Program-made: the position numbers and the translations under genes
Assembly (NCBI GenBank): GCA_943737045.1
Contig: CALSFV010000094.1
Coordinates: forward strand, 196,501 to 260,500
From: Parapristionchus giblindavisi
Lineage: Eukaryota; Nematoda; Chromadorea; Rhabditida; Diplogasteridae
DNA length: 64,000 bases
Direction of reading: 5' to 3'
Shown here: positions 14,296 to 25,570 of the stretch, one piece after another
Numbering within the stretch: the first letter of the stretch is position 1
Layout of the letters: each line of letters opens with the position of its first letter
Notes under the pieces: model-generated
Databases searched by the model: none
Told to the model about the DNA's origin: nothing
What the model saw: the letters and a program-made list of their open reading frames with translations, nothing else

Positions 14296-16758
14296 ATGTT
14301 CATTCCTCTTCTATTCATCTCTTTCCTCTCAACTACTCTTGCTGTAAGTAAACAATCTTTAGTCCTTACTTACAAGGGAATGCTTAGAACTCACCATGGA
14401 GTTATGATGAGTGACATATATCACTGGAATCGGTATGAAATTCTGACTGGATATCCGTCGAGTCTACTTGCCACGAGCTTTTGGTATTCGAGAAAATCGA
14501 TAACGAAAACCCGTATATTTAAGGCATAAACACGACTGTCTTGATATGGATAACCATATCAACTCGGTTTTTATCTTCAATATCACCGACACTTCTACTG
14601 CAGTGGATTGGAGCTGAAAACCGGGTTGATATGGCTATCCAAATCAAGATAATCGTATTCATGCCATCAAAATTCGGGTTTTCGTTATTGATTTCCTCGA
14701 ATACCAGAAGCTCGTGGCAAGTAGACTCGACGGATATCCAGTCAGAATTTCATACCGATTCCAGTGATATATGTCACTCATCAAGTCTACTTGCCACGAG
14801 CTTCTGGTATTCGAGTAAATCAATAACGACACGGCGGTTCAATTAAGAGAAATCCCTACATTTAACTTTGGCTTGAATGCTCTTGCATTACGAAAAATCG
14901 GCAAAGTTGATTTGCACTGTGCGGGATTCGAACCTACGAGGTTCGGATCGCTAAACAAAAGCTCTATCCACTAAGCCATCTCAACATGACTCGCGAATCG
15001 TAAAACTCGATGATAGGTCTAGTCAGAAGCGAGCGCCCAGATATACCGTAATCAACTTTCGCGCTGGGAGAACCTAGATGTTTTACTGCTTATCATCACT
15101 CAGTTTGCGATACTTTCTTTCTCAGGCAAGAGCTTCTTAATTACTATCATTGAGCCGCCGTGAACGAAAACCCGAATTTTGAAGGCATGAATACGATTAT
15201 CTTGATATTGATAGCCATATCAACCCGGTTTTCAGCTCCAATCCACTGCAGTAGAAGTGTCGGTGATATTGAAGATAAAAACCGAGTTGATATGGTTATC
15301 CATATCAAGACAGTCGTGTTTATGCCTTAAATATACGGGTTTTCGTTATCGATTTTCTCGAATACCAAAAGCTCGTGGCAAGTAGACTCGACGGATATCC
15401 AGTCAGAATTTCATACCGATTCCAGTGATATATGTCACTCATAATAACTCCATGGTGAGTTCTAAGCGCTCCCTTGTTAGTGCTTATCTAATTGACTTAG
15501 TTCTTACTTACAAGGGAACTCTCCCAACTTAAGGTGGCCATATGACATAGGAATACGTGACCTGAATCAGTTTTCGATGCTGATTACGAATCCGTTATCA
15601 AACGTTGCCCAATCGAGCTGAGATTCGAGAAAATCGATCTTGAAATTTGACTATTTGATTCGAAAATTCACAACTTACCTACAATATCCACTAAATTACA
15701 GCAGGAGGTGTTTGGATAATTGATAGATGAGTTTATGAATGCATTGCGATGGTTTATACAGGAAGCCTAACGAATTTCCGAATAAATTAGCGAATTTTAA
15801 TATCGATTTTCTCGAATCTCAGCTCGATTAGGCAACGTTTGAAAACGGATTCGTAATCAGCATCGAAAACTGATTCAGGTCAATTACATATTCCCATGTC
15901 ATATGACCACATTAAGTTGGGAGAGTTCCCTTGTTAGTACTTATGTAATTGACTTAGTAATGTCTTCTACTTAGTGTCATTCTGCTGGAGTACCAGCATG
16001 TTGTTGTGGAAAGTGTGGAGGAGGATACTACAAGGCTCATTCGGCTAAGACTCATTCAATTGTATTATCACTCTAATCAATTATATATTATCTATTATAT
16101 CTTAGGAGAAACAACAAGTACATGGACTTCAATTATGGGAACAAGATGATACATCTAGAGGAAACTATTCATTCGCTCAGATTACGGTATATGATTTATA
16201 TTTAGTCTAAATTGATCTTTGATCTTTATAGAATCCAAACTTCCTCTTTGCACGTTGTTGTGCTGAACGTGAATTACCTCGTGCTTGTTCCTCTAAATGT
16301 TCTCATCATACATACACTCAAGGAGCTGTAAGATAAAAGATCAAAAGGTCAAAGATCAAAGATCAATTTCAGTTGCATGCAATGTATCTTCATCTGGATG
16401 GTTGTCCTGTATCTTTAGCACCTGAACTTCATTTCTGTGCAGCTCAAGTGAGTAGATTATATGATATAAAAGGATATGATGATATTGATATAGGGACAAG
16501 ATCATAGTGAATGTTGTACACGAAGAGGAGTTGGAACAACTGCTGCTGGTGATAAATGTATTCGATTGTGTGATCAAAGACCTGATCAGTATGTTCATTC
16601 ATTCATTCATTCATTCATTCATTCATTATAGATTCCTTCAATTGGATCTTTCATATGCTCCATGTCAAGAGAAATTTGAAGATATGAAGAGATGTTTCTA
16701 TGAAGGAGTTCGTTCATCTGCCAAAGCTGCTTTCTTTCCTCAATCAAAGACAGTTTAA
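14296..16758 (+). CDS. Secreted DB-module (DB domain, nematode-specific) protein 1
   Basis: Exons: 14296-14343, 15975-16061, 16106-16186, 16232-16327, 16373-16447, 16494-16588, 16632-16758; 202 residues. Exon 1 is exactly a signal peptide (MFIPLLFISFLSTTLA). It is followed by a short Cys/Gly cluster (PACCCGKCGGGY) and then the DB module, whose Cys pattern begins NPNFLFARCCAERELPRAC and includes HFCAAQG, ECCTRRG, CIRLCDQ and CQEKFEDMKRCFYEG. DB modules are Cys-rich extracellular domains of unknown biochemical role found in nematodes, sometimes linked to immunoglobulin-like or fibronectin proteins. It is paralogous to the gene at 24295 with the same intron phases. The oddity is intron 1 (1631 bases), which consists almost entirely of two foldback elements separating signal peptide from mature protein. 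Confidence 0.9.
14365..15479. mobile_element. Foldback element with nested palindromes in DB gene intron 1
   Basis: The segment at about 14377-14655 is the reverse complement of about 15160-15470. Each arm is itself partly palindromic, and a further inverted partial copy lies at 14655-14815. Termini are ACTTACAAGGGA and TCCCTTGTTAG. There is no transposase ORF. The centre holds a tRNA-like block. Confidence 0.8.
14915..14990 (-). other. tRNA-like module inside the intronic foldback element
   Basis: Reading the minus strand: A box TGGCTTAGTGG (14968-14978) and a perfect B box GGTTCGAATCC (14924-14934), 34 bases apart, with an anticodon-arm-like stretch between. The T stem has a mismatch, the anticodon stem is weak and the acceptor stem is only partial. 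It may be polymerase III competent but is not a confident tRNA gene; a tRNA-derived SINE head is more likely. Confidence 0.55.
15500..15935. mobile_element. Second foldback element of the same terminal type
   Basis: Arms beginning ACAAGGGAACTCTCCCAACTTAAG and ending in its near reverse complement enclose a short AT-rich loop; inner arm motifs include TCGATTTTCTCGAATCTCAG. It shares the ACTWACAAGGGA terminus with the preceding element, and both are followed by a near-identical stretch (TTAGTNCTTATNTAATTGAC), so the two are tandem members of one family. Confidence 0.75.
16585..16628. repeat. (ATTC)n microsatellite
   Basis: About ten ATTC units fill the last intron of the first DB-module gene. 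The acceptor TTATAG follows directly. Confidence 0.9.
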
Positions 16759-16865
16759 ATATGCTCTTCATTATTTTACTTTGTGATAAATAATTTATCG
16801 TTACATTTTGAACAATTACAAATTCAGTCTTCATCAAGATTAGCATTTCGTGAGCAGTTTCATAT

Positions 16866-17369
16866 CTGGGGCGGTTTTCTTTCGTCTTTTCGGCTTGCCG
16901 AAATATTTAGGGGATTGTCGACAATGAACACCCGAATCTTGCAAAAGACACGAGCTTGAGAGGGGATGGGAGCTTATCAATTAACCACTACACTGTGTTG
17001 CTTCATTTCATTCTCTAACGTTTCTCCTCCTAGTATCTAGTAGTATTGTTTCTCATTCTTTTTGATTCCTCTCTCATTCATCATTTCACCTGTTCTTCCC
17101 TTCGCCGGTCGTGATGTTGATCATTGAAATAACAAATAACAAAAATGAAAACGATGTCATTCCGAAATTCCTTTGTTCTCCCCTCAAATATTTCAGCTTT
17201 CGAAAAGTGTTCTGAGATGTGTGGATCATTTTGCCGAATATTTTGGCATTCGGTCTCTCTCATTTTCGGCAGACGGCTCTCTCTCAACGTGTGCGCGAAA
17301 TATATTTCGTAATGCCGAAAAATACATATTTCGGCATGTGCCGATATTGAAGAAAGAATATCACCCCTG
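16866..17369. mobile_element. Degraded hAT-like element between DB gene and kinase
   Basis: The left end CTGGGGCGGTTTTCTTTC and the right end (complement CAGGGGTGATATTCTTTC) form imperfect terminal inverted repeats. Inner motifs with CCGAAATAT recur on both sides. The 8 bases flanking the two ends do not match, so the insertion is old or truncated. No coding capacity. Confidence 0.5.
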
Positions 17370-17852
17370 ATTCTAAATTATGTTGAAAATAGTGCACAGC
17401 AATAGATTTACTTTTAATGTCACCATGTTATAATATTATAATTATATAATAGAAAATGTTTAAATATACATATATGACATTTATGGAAAAATAATGATGC
17501 TTGGTTTATATGCATAGATTCTTGAGAAATAAAAGAATAAAAACTTCAATTCTTCAAAGCAATTTTCGAAGAAAAGTATTAAAATGCGAAAATGTGAAAA
17601 AAATCATGAATAAATTTAAGAATGATCATTGAAGAGAGGTTTGCAAAACGGGATGACGAAATAATGATAAATTCATTTAGCTCATGTTAACAATATTATT
17701 TAATTTGAATATGAATACTATAACTCAGTTATCCATTTCATTTGTCCTTTTGAGGAGAAGGTTGATTGAATGGTGGTCTATCCATTCATTCAATGATTAT
17801 TCATTTACTCAATCCATACATACTCTTCATTCGTCTATTCTTTATCTATTCA

Positions 17853-20148
17853 ATGGATGAAATCAGTGGATATTTTGAAGTGAAAGAGGATCCAATTCTA
17901 TCCAATCCAGATATTGATAAACTATTCAAGGTTTGTATTCCTTATACCGTCTATCCTATCTACCGTAACCCTCAGGATATATCATGCTTGGATTGCTTTC
18001 ATGAACAAATCTTATCTGAAGATGCTAATGAAATTTTATCAATACCTGGAGATTATGTAATAAAAATAAATGTGAAATCAGATGGAAAGAAAGAGGTTAA
18101 TTGATCTAATAGAAGTATGAAGTATATAACAAATTGAATTGTAGATAAGACTTTGTATATATGATACATATGATGTAATAGAGATACCATTGAGAGGTAA
18201 ATGGTATGAAAAGGATAAGAAGTATACATTGACATTTGATGGAAGAGTTAGATCATCATCTATAATACGTTTGCTTGAGTATATATTATTCATTAGTTCA
18301 TATTCATTATGAATACATATTGAGGAAACATAATGATAGAGAAATTGCATTGAAAGATGGAAAGAAAATTTTGCTAATGAGACCTATTGGAAGACAAAAA
18401 TGGGAATTGAAAAGAAATGAAATAACGACTAGTAAGAAGATTGGTGAAGGCGAATTTGGAGAGGTTAGGATATTATAAATATGTTTATTGATTGATTATT
18501 TAACTGTTCTAGATTATGAAAGGTTCATACACAAAACGTAGTGGAAAGATATTGGATGTAGCGGTCAAGATTGTATGTTATGATATACTGTAGACGAATG
18601 AATATTGATTGATTTGAGTTCAAAAGAACGGATGATAAAGAGAAGAATCAAAAAGCAATAAATGATCTACATCAAGAAGGTGCAATAATGAGGAAATTGA
18701 AACATGTTAATGTAGTTCGTTCATATGGAATGGTTTGATTAGATTGATTAATTGATTAAACTGATTGATTTTAAGGTATTGGAGATGGATTCAATAATGC
18801 TAGTTATGGAATTAGTTAGTGGGGGAGGATTGAATGATTATCTATACAAGAACAAAGGAAAGGTTTCTTATATGATCTTTGATCTTACCTTTTGATCATT
18901 CATATTTAAGGTATCAATCAAAGATAAAGCTCATTATTGTCATGATATAGCTTCTGGTTTAGCTTATATTCATACACTTGGATTGATTCACAGGTATTAA
19001 ATGAATGAATGAATGAATGAATGAATGAATGAATGAATGAATGAATGAATGAATGAATGAATGGACTATTTAAGAGATATAGCTCTTCGGAATGTATTGT
19101 TGGATACTGTTAAGAATATGGCAAAACTAAGTGATTTTGGATTGACTAGAAAGATAGAAAAGTATACAGTGACGGCCAACGATAAGATACCAGCTAGATG
19201 GTTAGTTAATTAATTATTCATTAAGTCATAATTAGTCTTATCAGTTAAACTTAAGGATGGCACCTGAAGTTCTTCTTAAACGTGAATATACAAAAGCTTC
19301 TGATGTTTATTCATTCTCTATTGCATTATGGGAAATATTCTCAGATGGAACTGTACTACCTTTTCATCATTTGAATAATCAAGATATTCGAACGGGACTT
19401 CTGGTTTGATCTTTCATCTTTCATTTATATTCTTTCATCCTCTTTTATTCCAGCACCCTTTATTTCGTCCAGCGTTTCCACGATATACTCCAGATGAAAT
19501 CGTTACGGTAAGTAAAAAGAGCTATTAATTATAATATATATTTTACCAACGTGCATATGCACGAAACGAAACGAGTGGAAATTGTGTGAGAAAAAGTCGT
19601 GATTTGAATACTAAGCATGAATAGATGGCTGAACAATGTTGGAAAGGAGATCCAAAAGAAAGACCCAATCTAGTGGATTGTATTGAATCTGATGATTATC
19701 TCGGGAAATTTAGTCGAATGTAAGTTAAGGATTTTGATTGATTGAATGAAAAGAGAGAAAGCTTATAAATCCCAATAATCTGAAAAGCGATTAACTCATT
19801 CTTTCCAACCAAAAACTTAATTCTTTGACAATGTTTTTGTTTTTCTCATTAATATGATTTTATTATTCAGAGATCGTAACGAAGAAGAAAGGAAGAGTAA
19901 ATCAAAGAATCACCATAGTAAGTGATGATATTCTATTGATCAACACAAATGATTATTATAGAGAAAGATAAGAAGAAGAAAGTTGATAATGGTAGATCAA
20001 AGGTACGAATTATAATGTATATGATATCGATTGATTGAATGAATTACAGACTAGTAGCATGAACACGGTATCTCATAGTGGAAATACATCACGAAGTGAA
20101 AGTAAGAAGAGTTATGATAGAAGAAAGAAAAAGACAACTAACATCTAA
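17853..20148 (+). CDS. SH2-domain non-receptor tyrosine kinase (nematode FER/SPE-8-like family)
   Basis: Exons: 17853-17930, 17976-18095, 18145-18268, 18297-18463, 18513-18572, 18619-18732, 18776-18862, 18911-18993, 19075-19200, 19256-19403, 19454-19507, 19625-19719, 19871-19917, 19962-20002, 20050-20148; about 480 residues. A divergent SH2 domain (about 28-125) is followed by the family linker PIGRQKWEL and a kinase domain: glycine loop GEGEFGEV, VAVK lysine, HRDIALRN catalytic loop, DFG, PARWMAPE and the terminal CWKGDPKERP motif. A Lys-rich tail (KKDKKKKVDNGRSK) closes it, as in many nematode members. Such kinases phosphorylate tyrosines in the cytoplasm, often in the germ line. Oddity: frame is kept across the end of the SH2 domain only with a 28-base intron (18269-18296), or there is a one-base indel. 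The kinase motifs are intact. Confidence 0.88.
19000..19063. repeat. (ATGA)n microsatellite in a kinase intron
   Basis: About sixteen ATGA units between the HRD-containing exon boundary (18993) and the acceptor at 19073-19074. The codon for the HRD arginine is split by this intron. Confidence 0.95.
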
Positions 20149-20323
20149 TTTCATTCTTTCTTAATTCTAAACGATAAAATACGGATTAAACTTGTTGCAT
20201 GAAATTGATGATCGATATCAATATATGTTTATGGATGAATTACTCATTAATAGATTTTATTCTTCTCTATCATGATTTTAGATGATAAAGTAAAAGTATA
20301 TAAACCACTAAAGTAGATTAATA

Positions 20324-21984
20324 TAGGACTCTCTGAACAATAAATTGTGGCAAACTTGTACTTTTTGCATGTGTGTGACAAAGATTGACAAATTTATCGG
20401 AGAAATTTGTTGTCAGACATCAGAAAGTAAAATGATTGTTGTCATAAATAAATGTGGTAACAATTAGTGACAATTTTGTAGACAGACAACAAAACAAAGG
20501 GTAAAATTAGTCAAACGTTGAAGAGCAGTGAAATGACTACAGAAAAGTTATGATCTGTAGTCAGACAACAAAAAAGGTGAATTTTGCAGTCAGCCAGCCT
20601 AAATGAATCTAGTGACAACAAAACATGGAAAGAATCTTGTCTGACAACAAAAATTGTGGAAAATGTTGACCAAACAAAAGTAATATGAATTTGACAACAA
20701 AATGGACAGAGTTTGTTGTCTGACAGCAAAATGAGCTCATTTTGTGACCAACTTGCATTCCCGAGAAAAAGACTCGAATTTGCTGTCCGACAACAAATTC
20801 TACTTGATATTTCAATGAATATTGAATGGATGCATAGATTATCTTATCCTACGACACCTTCCCTATGATCTACAGCAAGAACGAGGAAACTAGTACAATA
20901 CATGTACGAATACAATCATTATGATAATGAGTAATGGATCCAATCGAATCTAATCGATAAATACGTCAATAAATCAATGCTACCTCTTCACCGACCGTCC
21001 GCGTCTTTGCATCGATACGTCTGAACTTCTTTTCGCATGGCTGAACGCTCAAAATTAATTAACGAAGTAATATTCGAAAGTAACTTCGAATTATAACATA
21101 AAACACCAATAAAACAGTACAGGAGGTAAGTAAGGCGTTTAACATTGATTCCCAAGTGAAAATAAAGCAAAGATATAATTAAAATAATTAAATAAAAGGA
21201 ATAAAACTAAATTCGAATTTATTCTACGTACAGAGCCGGTATAGGAGCCGTTATTTGGGGGAAAATATTATCTTCCCTAAACAACGGCTCCCGTTCCGGC
21301 TCTGAACGTAGAATAAATTCGAATTTAGTTTTATTCCTTTTATTTAATTATTTTAATTATATCTTTGCTTTATTTTCACTTGGGAATCAATGTTCATCGC
21401 CTTACTTACCTCCTGTACTGTTTTGTTGGTGTTTTATGTCATAATTCGGAGTTCGGCTCTAATATTTCTTCGTTTATTAAATTTGGACATTCAGCCACGC
21501 GAGAAGACGTTCAGGCGTATAGATGCAAAGGTGCGGACGAAGAACAGGCAGCATCGATTAATTATCGTATTTATTGATTAGATTTGATTGGATTCATCAC
21601 TCGTTATCATAATCATTGTATTCGTCCATTTTGGTCACAAAATGAGCTCATTTTGCTGTCAGACAACAAATTCTGTCCATTTTGTTGTCAAATTCATATT
21701 CATTTTTTGGTCAACATTTTCCACAATTTTTGTTGTCAGACAAGATTATTTCCATGTTTTGTTGTCACTAGATTCGTTGACTGCAAAATTCACTTTTTTT
21801 GCTGTCTGCCTCCAAAACAGTCACTAATTGTTACCACATTTATTTATTTCATACATTGACAACAATCGTTATGTTTTCTGATGTCTGACAACAAACTTCT
21901 CCGATAAATTGGTCAATAGATAGTCGTTGTCACACACTAGCAAAAAGCACAAGTTTGCCACAATTTATTGTTCACAGAGTCCTA
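20324..21984. mobile_element. Long (1.66 kb) TA-flanked foldback element
   Basis: Terminal inverted repeats start TAGGACTCTSTGAACAATAA on both ends, and the flanking dinucleotide is TA on each side (20322-20323 and 21985-21986). The arms, several hundred bases long, contain repeated, oriented copies of GTCTGACAACAAA. The centre (about 21200-21330) is a second palindrome built on CAGAGCCGG and CCGGCTCTG. Open frames inside are palindrome shadows; no transposase was found. It is a non-autonomous DNA transposon with TA target preference. Confidence 0.85.
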
Positions 21985-22224
21985 TATGTAAAAAAGAAAC
22001 AAAAGAACATACTGTATACTTAATTCTTTCTGTGTATATCCACTTCAATAAAGTTTGTATGTATTAAGATCCGATTACATTGTCCTAATAATCTTTTTGG
22101 TTTATTACTGATATATTACTGCTTGGATTTCACTACATTTTTTTCTTTAAAAAGCACATGTACATATGGATATTGAAATGATAACAAGAGTTATTATTGA
22201 TTCATTACAATTGATTGACTCTGT

Positions 22225-22400
22225 AAGTTTTAAGTTCGAAAGGGGAAATGGTAGTGAGTAGATCACGCGGTAAAGTAGGTCCGAAGAAGAGATTAGGCCC
22301 TCCGGACTGAATTGGCATTGAAAGATCGCTGGCCTAGCAGTGATCACCCGCAGGACTTCGTGTGCTTGAATAACGGGTTGCACCTTTACCTTTACCTTTA
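22225..22400. repeat. GC-richer repeat-like island ending in (CCTTTA)n
   Basis: A block clearly richer in GC than its surroundings (CTGGCCTAGCAGTGATCACC and neighbours) ends in three CCTTTA units, the layout of a SINE-type retroposon or dispersed repeat seen from its tail. No coding exon or clear A/B box was found. No second copy in the window. Confidence 0.4.
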
Positions 22401-22975
22401 CTTAAGTTCATAATTATTGAATGCCACTATTACAAATGACATTTAAATTGGTTTCAATCCGGTTTCATGCACTTTTCTCTACGAATGAAAAGTCAAACTA
22501 GTCTGTCAGAAGCTTGTATTCCCATTTCTGAAAAAAGTAAAGTTTTTGGAAAGTAAACCAACAATTTTAAAGATTTATTTATATCATCTTATGATACAGT
22601 AAAAAATTATATACAAATATGCTCGATACATTGATTTCTCATCATATATTTAACAGACTCAATTATTATTTGTTCTCCAGTCTATTTTAACGGATTCCCT
22701 TATTAAAAAGAGTTCGCGCTTGAAAAGAGTATTGTGGTGCTTGGACAGATATAAATCATTCATTTTCTAAAATATTTAAGTATTGTCAGATCCTAATGTT
22801 ATCCTTAACGAATTAACTAACTATTGCACCTAATGAAATATTTTTGAAATCCTCATACTTCATCGAATAATATTACACAAAAACAATTATTGTTATGAAC
22901 ATCTAAAATCATATAAACATTTAAATAACTTATTTTCGGCAATGAAAATTGAAAGAAGAACATACCAAACTGATA
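22401..22975. other. Intergenic gap between repeats
   Basis: AT-rich sequence with no supported exon, RNA gene or repeat; short open frames lack splice support. Confidence 0.5.
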
Positions 22976-23478
22976 CAGTCCTGCAGAATCGCCCCATTCA
23001 CAGGCGATCGCGGCGACACGCGGCGATCGCCATTGTCGCCATGCTCTTATGTGCTCTACTGTAAGTGTTTTAGGTGTCTCAAATACGTTTTCGATAATCT
23101 GTTCTGTCATATTTATATTGTGCATTTGAGAAAAGAATAGAAAACTATTTTAAAATTAATGAAAATCAATTTTAAAAAAATTATCACACTATGAAACTGG
23201 AAAAATAAATTGGAATTCTCAATTCTCCCACGCGCATTACGGTATTACACCACACCACGGTATTGCCGTGCCATATTTTTAAAATTGATATTCATTAATT
23301 TTAAAATAGTTTTCTATTCTTTTCTCATGTGCATAATATGAATATGACAGAACAGATTATCGAAAACGTATTTGAGACACCTAAAACACTTACAGTAGAG
23401 CACATAAGAGCATGGCGACAATGGCGATCGCCGCGTGTCGCCGCGATCGCCTGTGAATGGGGCGATTCTGCAGGACTG
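22976..23478. mobile_element. TA-flanked palindromic MITE, Tc1/mariner-like
   Basis: Termini CAGTCCTGCAGAATCGCCCC are repeated inverted at the right end, with TA duplicated on both sides (22974-22975 and 23479-23480). Arms of about 200 bases contain GC-rich GGCGATCGCGGCGAC-type palindromic blocks in otherwise AT-rich DNA. A stem-like ACGGTATT/AATACCGT sits in the central loop. No transposase. Confidence 0.85.
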
Positions 23479-24294
23479 TATTAATTGATTTTATGAAATC
23501 ATTCAAGCTACAGAATCCATCTCTGAATGTGAAATAATTCCATAAAATGTGATATATGAATAGTTGAAGTAATAGTAGTGACTATCTATTATTGAGTACT
23601 TCTCGAGACTGGATTTGATTGACTCTTTTCATCTCTTCTATCTACAGTTATCTATGACATCTATTATATCTCACTCTTCCACTATTCCATCACTCATTCA
23701 TCCTTATATGTAACTCCTATTACATTTACAAATTTGTAGGCACTTACATTAATCTTTCACTATTTACATTATTTCTGAAAAAGGTTTGACTTTATTTATT
23801 TTTCTTCATAATTTTAATAAATTCATAAAATCCCATTAATATATCGTTATTTACTTCCTCAGCTAAATTTTGTTAACAATGATTTTCCATTAAATTAAAC
23901 TGAAAATTTTTTCATATAGTTTTGTGTGTTTTTCAAATGGTGATGCCAGAAAAAACCTCCAAAAAATATGAATGTAATGGAAACATTTGATGAAATGGTA
24001 TAGTTTTGTATTGCCAATAGTATATAAAGATCATATGTTTCTTCTAATGACTTATTACTAATCTCGTTCCACTACTAGACTGGACAATATTTCCAGTTGC
24101 TCTTTCATATTCTCTATCTCTCCATCTTTCTCCCTCCATTCCTCCCTCTCTTTCTTCCTCCATTTTCCGTTCATCCTTACGTAACCAGCTAAAGTCTCTT
24201 AAGTAGAGGTCATATAAAGTATGAATATACTAGTTCCATATCTCCTCCTCCCCTATTCTTCTTTCATTCAATTTATTCATCCATATCTTCAGTT

Positions 24295-25336
24295 ATGAAT
24301 CGTCTTCTTCTATCTCTATCTCTTCTATATTCATTTATCCATATAGTATATTCAGTAAGTCTACAGTACTAGTACTCAATAATCTACAGTACTCTATAAT
24401 CTACAGTAATCCAATATATTATAGTGTGCATCAAATGGTGTATGTGGTGGCTGTTCTCCACCACCAGCAGTTTCATGTCAACCAACTTCCTGTCAACCTG
24501 GTTATTCATGTGGGACATATGGTTGTGCAAGGAATAGAGCAAGAAGTGCTATCACTAAGAAGATTGTAATCTTTCATCTTTTTATCTAATCATTCATTCA
24601 TTTCATCTATTAAGGATGGAATATTTCTTGAGAAAGATAATGTAGAACTATCAAGAAGAAAAGATGATAGAAATGTATTTGGAATGTCACGAAAGAGAAT
24701 AGAAGGAGATGAAGATAAAAGAACTAATCAATATGATAATACTACTCTTTTACAACTTACAGTAATATTCAATAATCAATATATTGTATGAATCGATAAT
24801 CTCTTTAAGAATCCAAACTTCTTATTCCGTAAATGTTGTGAAGAAAGAGGATTACCTGATGCTTGTCTATCCAAATGTCATTTCAATAGTTATACAAGAG
24901 ATTCAGTAAGTATCATTCAATGTATTCATTCTATCTAATCATCTATTAATCAGCTTCAATCAATGCTTCTAAAGACTGATGAATGTCCAATTGAAGCTGC
25001 TGCTGATATGCAATTCTGTGCTGCTCAAGTATCTTTTATTAATATATTAATAATGAATGAATATATGAATGAATAGGGTCGAGATCATCGTCAATGCTGT
25101 GCTAGAAATGGAGTTCATACTACACTTGCTGGTCATAAATGTCTACTATTCTGTGATCAAACTCCTGATAGGTACAAAGATCAAAGATCAATTACCGTAA
25201 TATCTTATCTCATTTCAGAGTAACAAAGCTTGATTATTCATATGTACCGTGTTATGATAGATTTGAGAATATGAAGAGATGTTTCTATGATGAAATAAAA
25301 AGATCAGCAGAGGAACAATTTGGAAAACCTCAATAG
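24295..25336 (+). CDS. Secreted DB-module protein 2
   Basis: Exons: 24295-24354, 24425-24565, 24615-24761, 24810-24905, 24954-25028, 25077-25171, 25219-25336; 243 residues. A signal peptide (MNRLLLSLSLLYSFIHIVYS) fills exon 1. A Cys-rich N-terminal segment (CASNGVCGGC, CQPTSCQPGYSCGTYGC) is followed by a charged spacer and the DB module (NPNFLFRKCCEERGLPDAC, CHFNSYTRDS, QFCAAQG, QCCARNG, CLLFCDQ, NMKRCFYDE). Exon count, intron phases (0,0,0,0,0,2) and the last three exon lengths match the gene at 14296, so the two are duplicates separated by the kinase. Extracellular; precise role unknown for the family. ATG 24295 follows an acceptor-like CTTCAG by two bases, compatible with leader trans-splicing. 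Confidence 0.9.
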
Positions 25337-25570
25337 AATTTATTATCTTTATTGACTTCCTAGATGTCTTTCAATACAAATATATTATATACATAATCTT
25401 TACTAATAATTGTTCTGATACCAGTTTGAATAAATCAATAAATATTGATTGAAACCGCATGAATGAATATCACTATTGATTAGTGATTATGAATGGAATG
25501 AATGGGGAATTAAAGCAAGTATGAAACAGGGATTGAAATGGAATATTAAGAGATCAAAGATCAATCATTT

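Noticed and set aside
14915..14990. Calling this a functional tRNA gene
   Set aside because: A and B boxes are good but the T stem has a mismatch and acceptor and anticodon stems pair poorly.
16930..17010. tRNA-like head in the degraded hAT element (TAGTGGTTAATTG)
   Set aside because: The A-box match is imperfect and no B box follows at the right distance.
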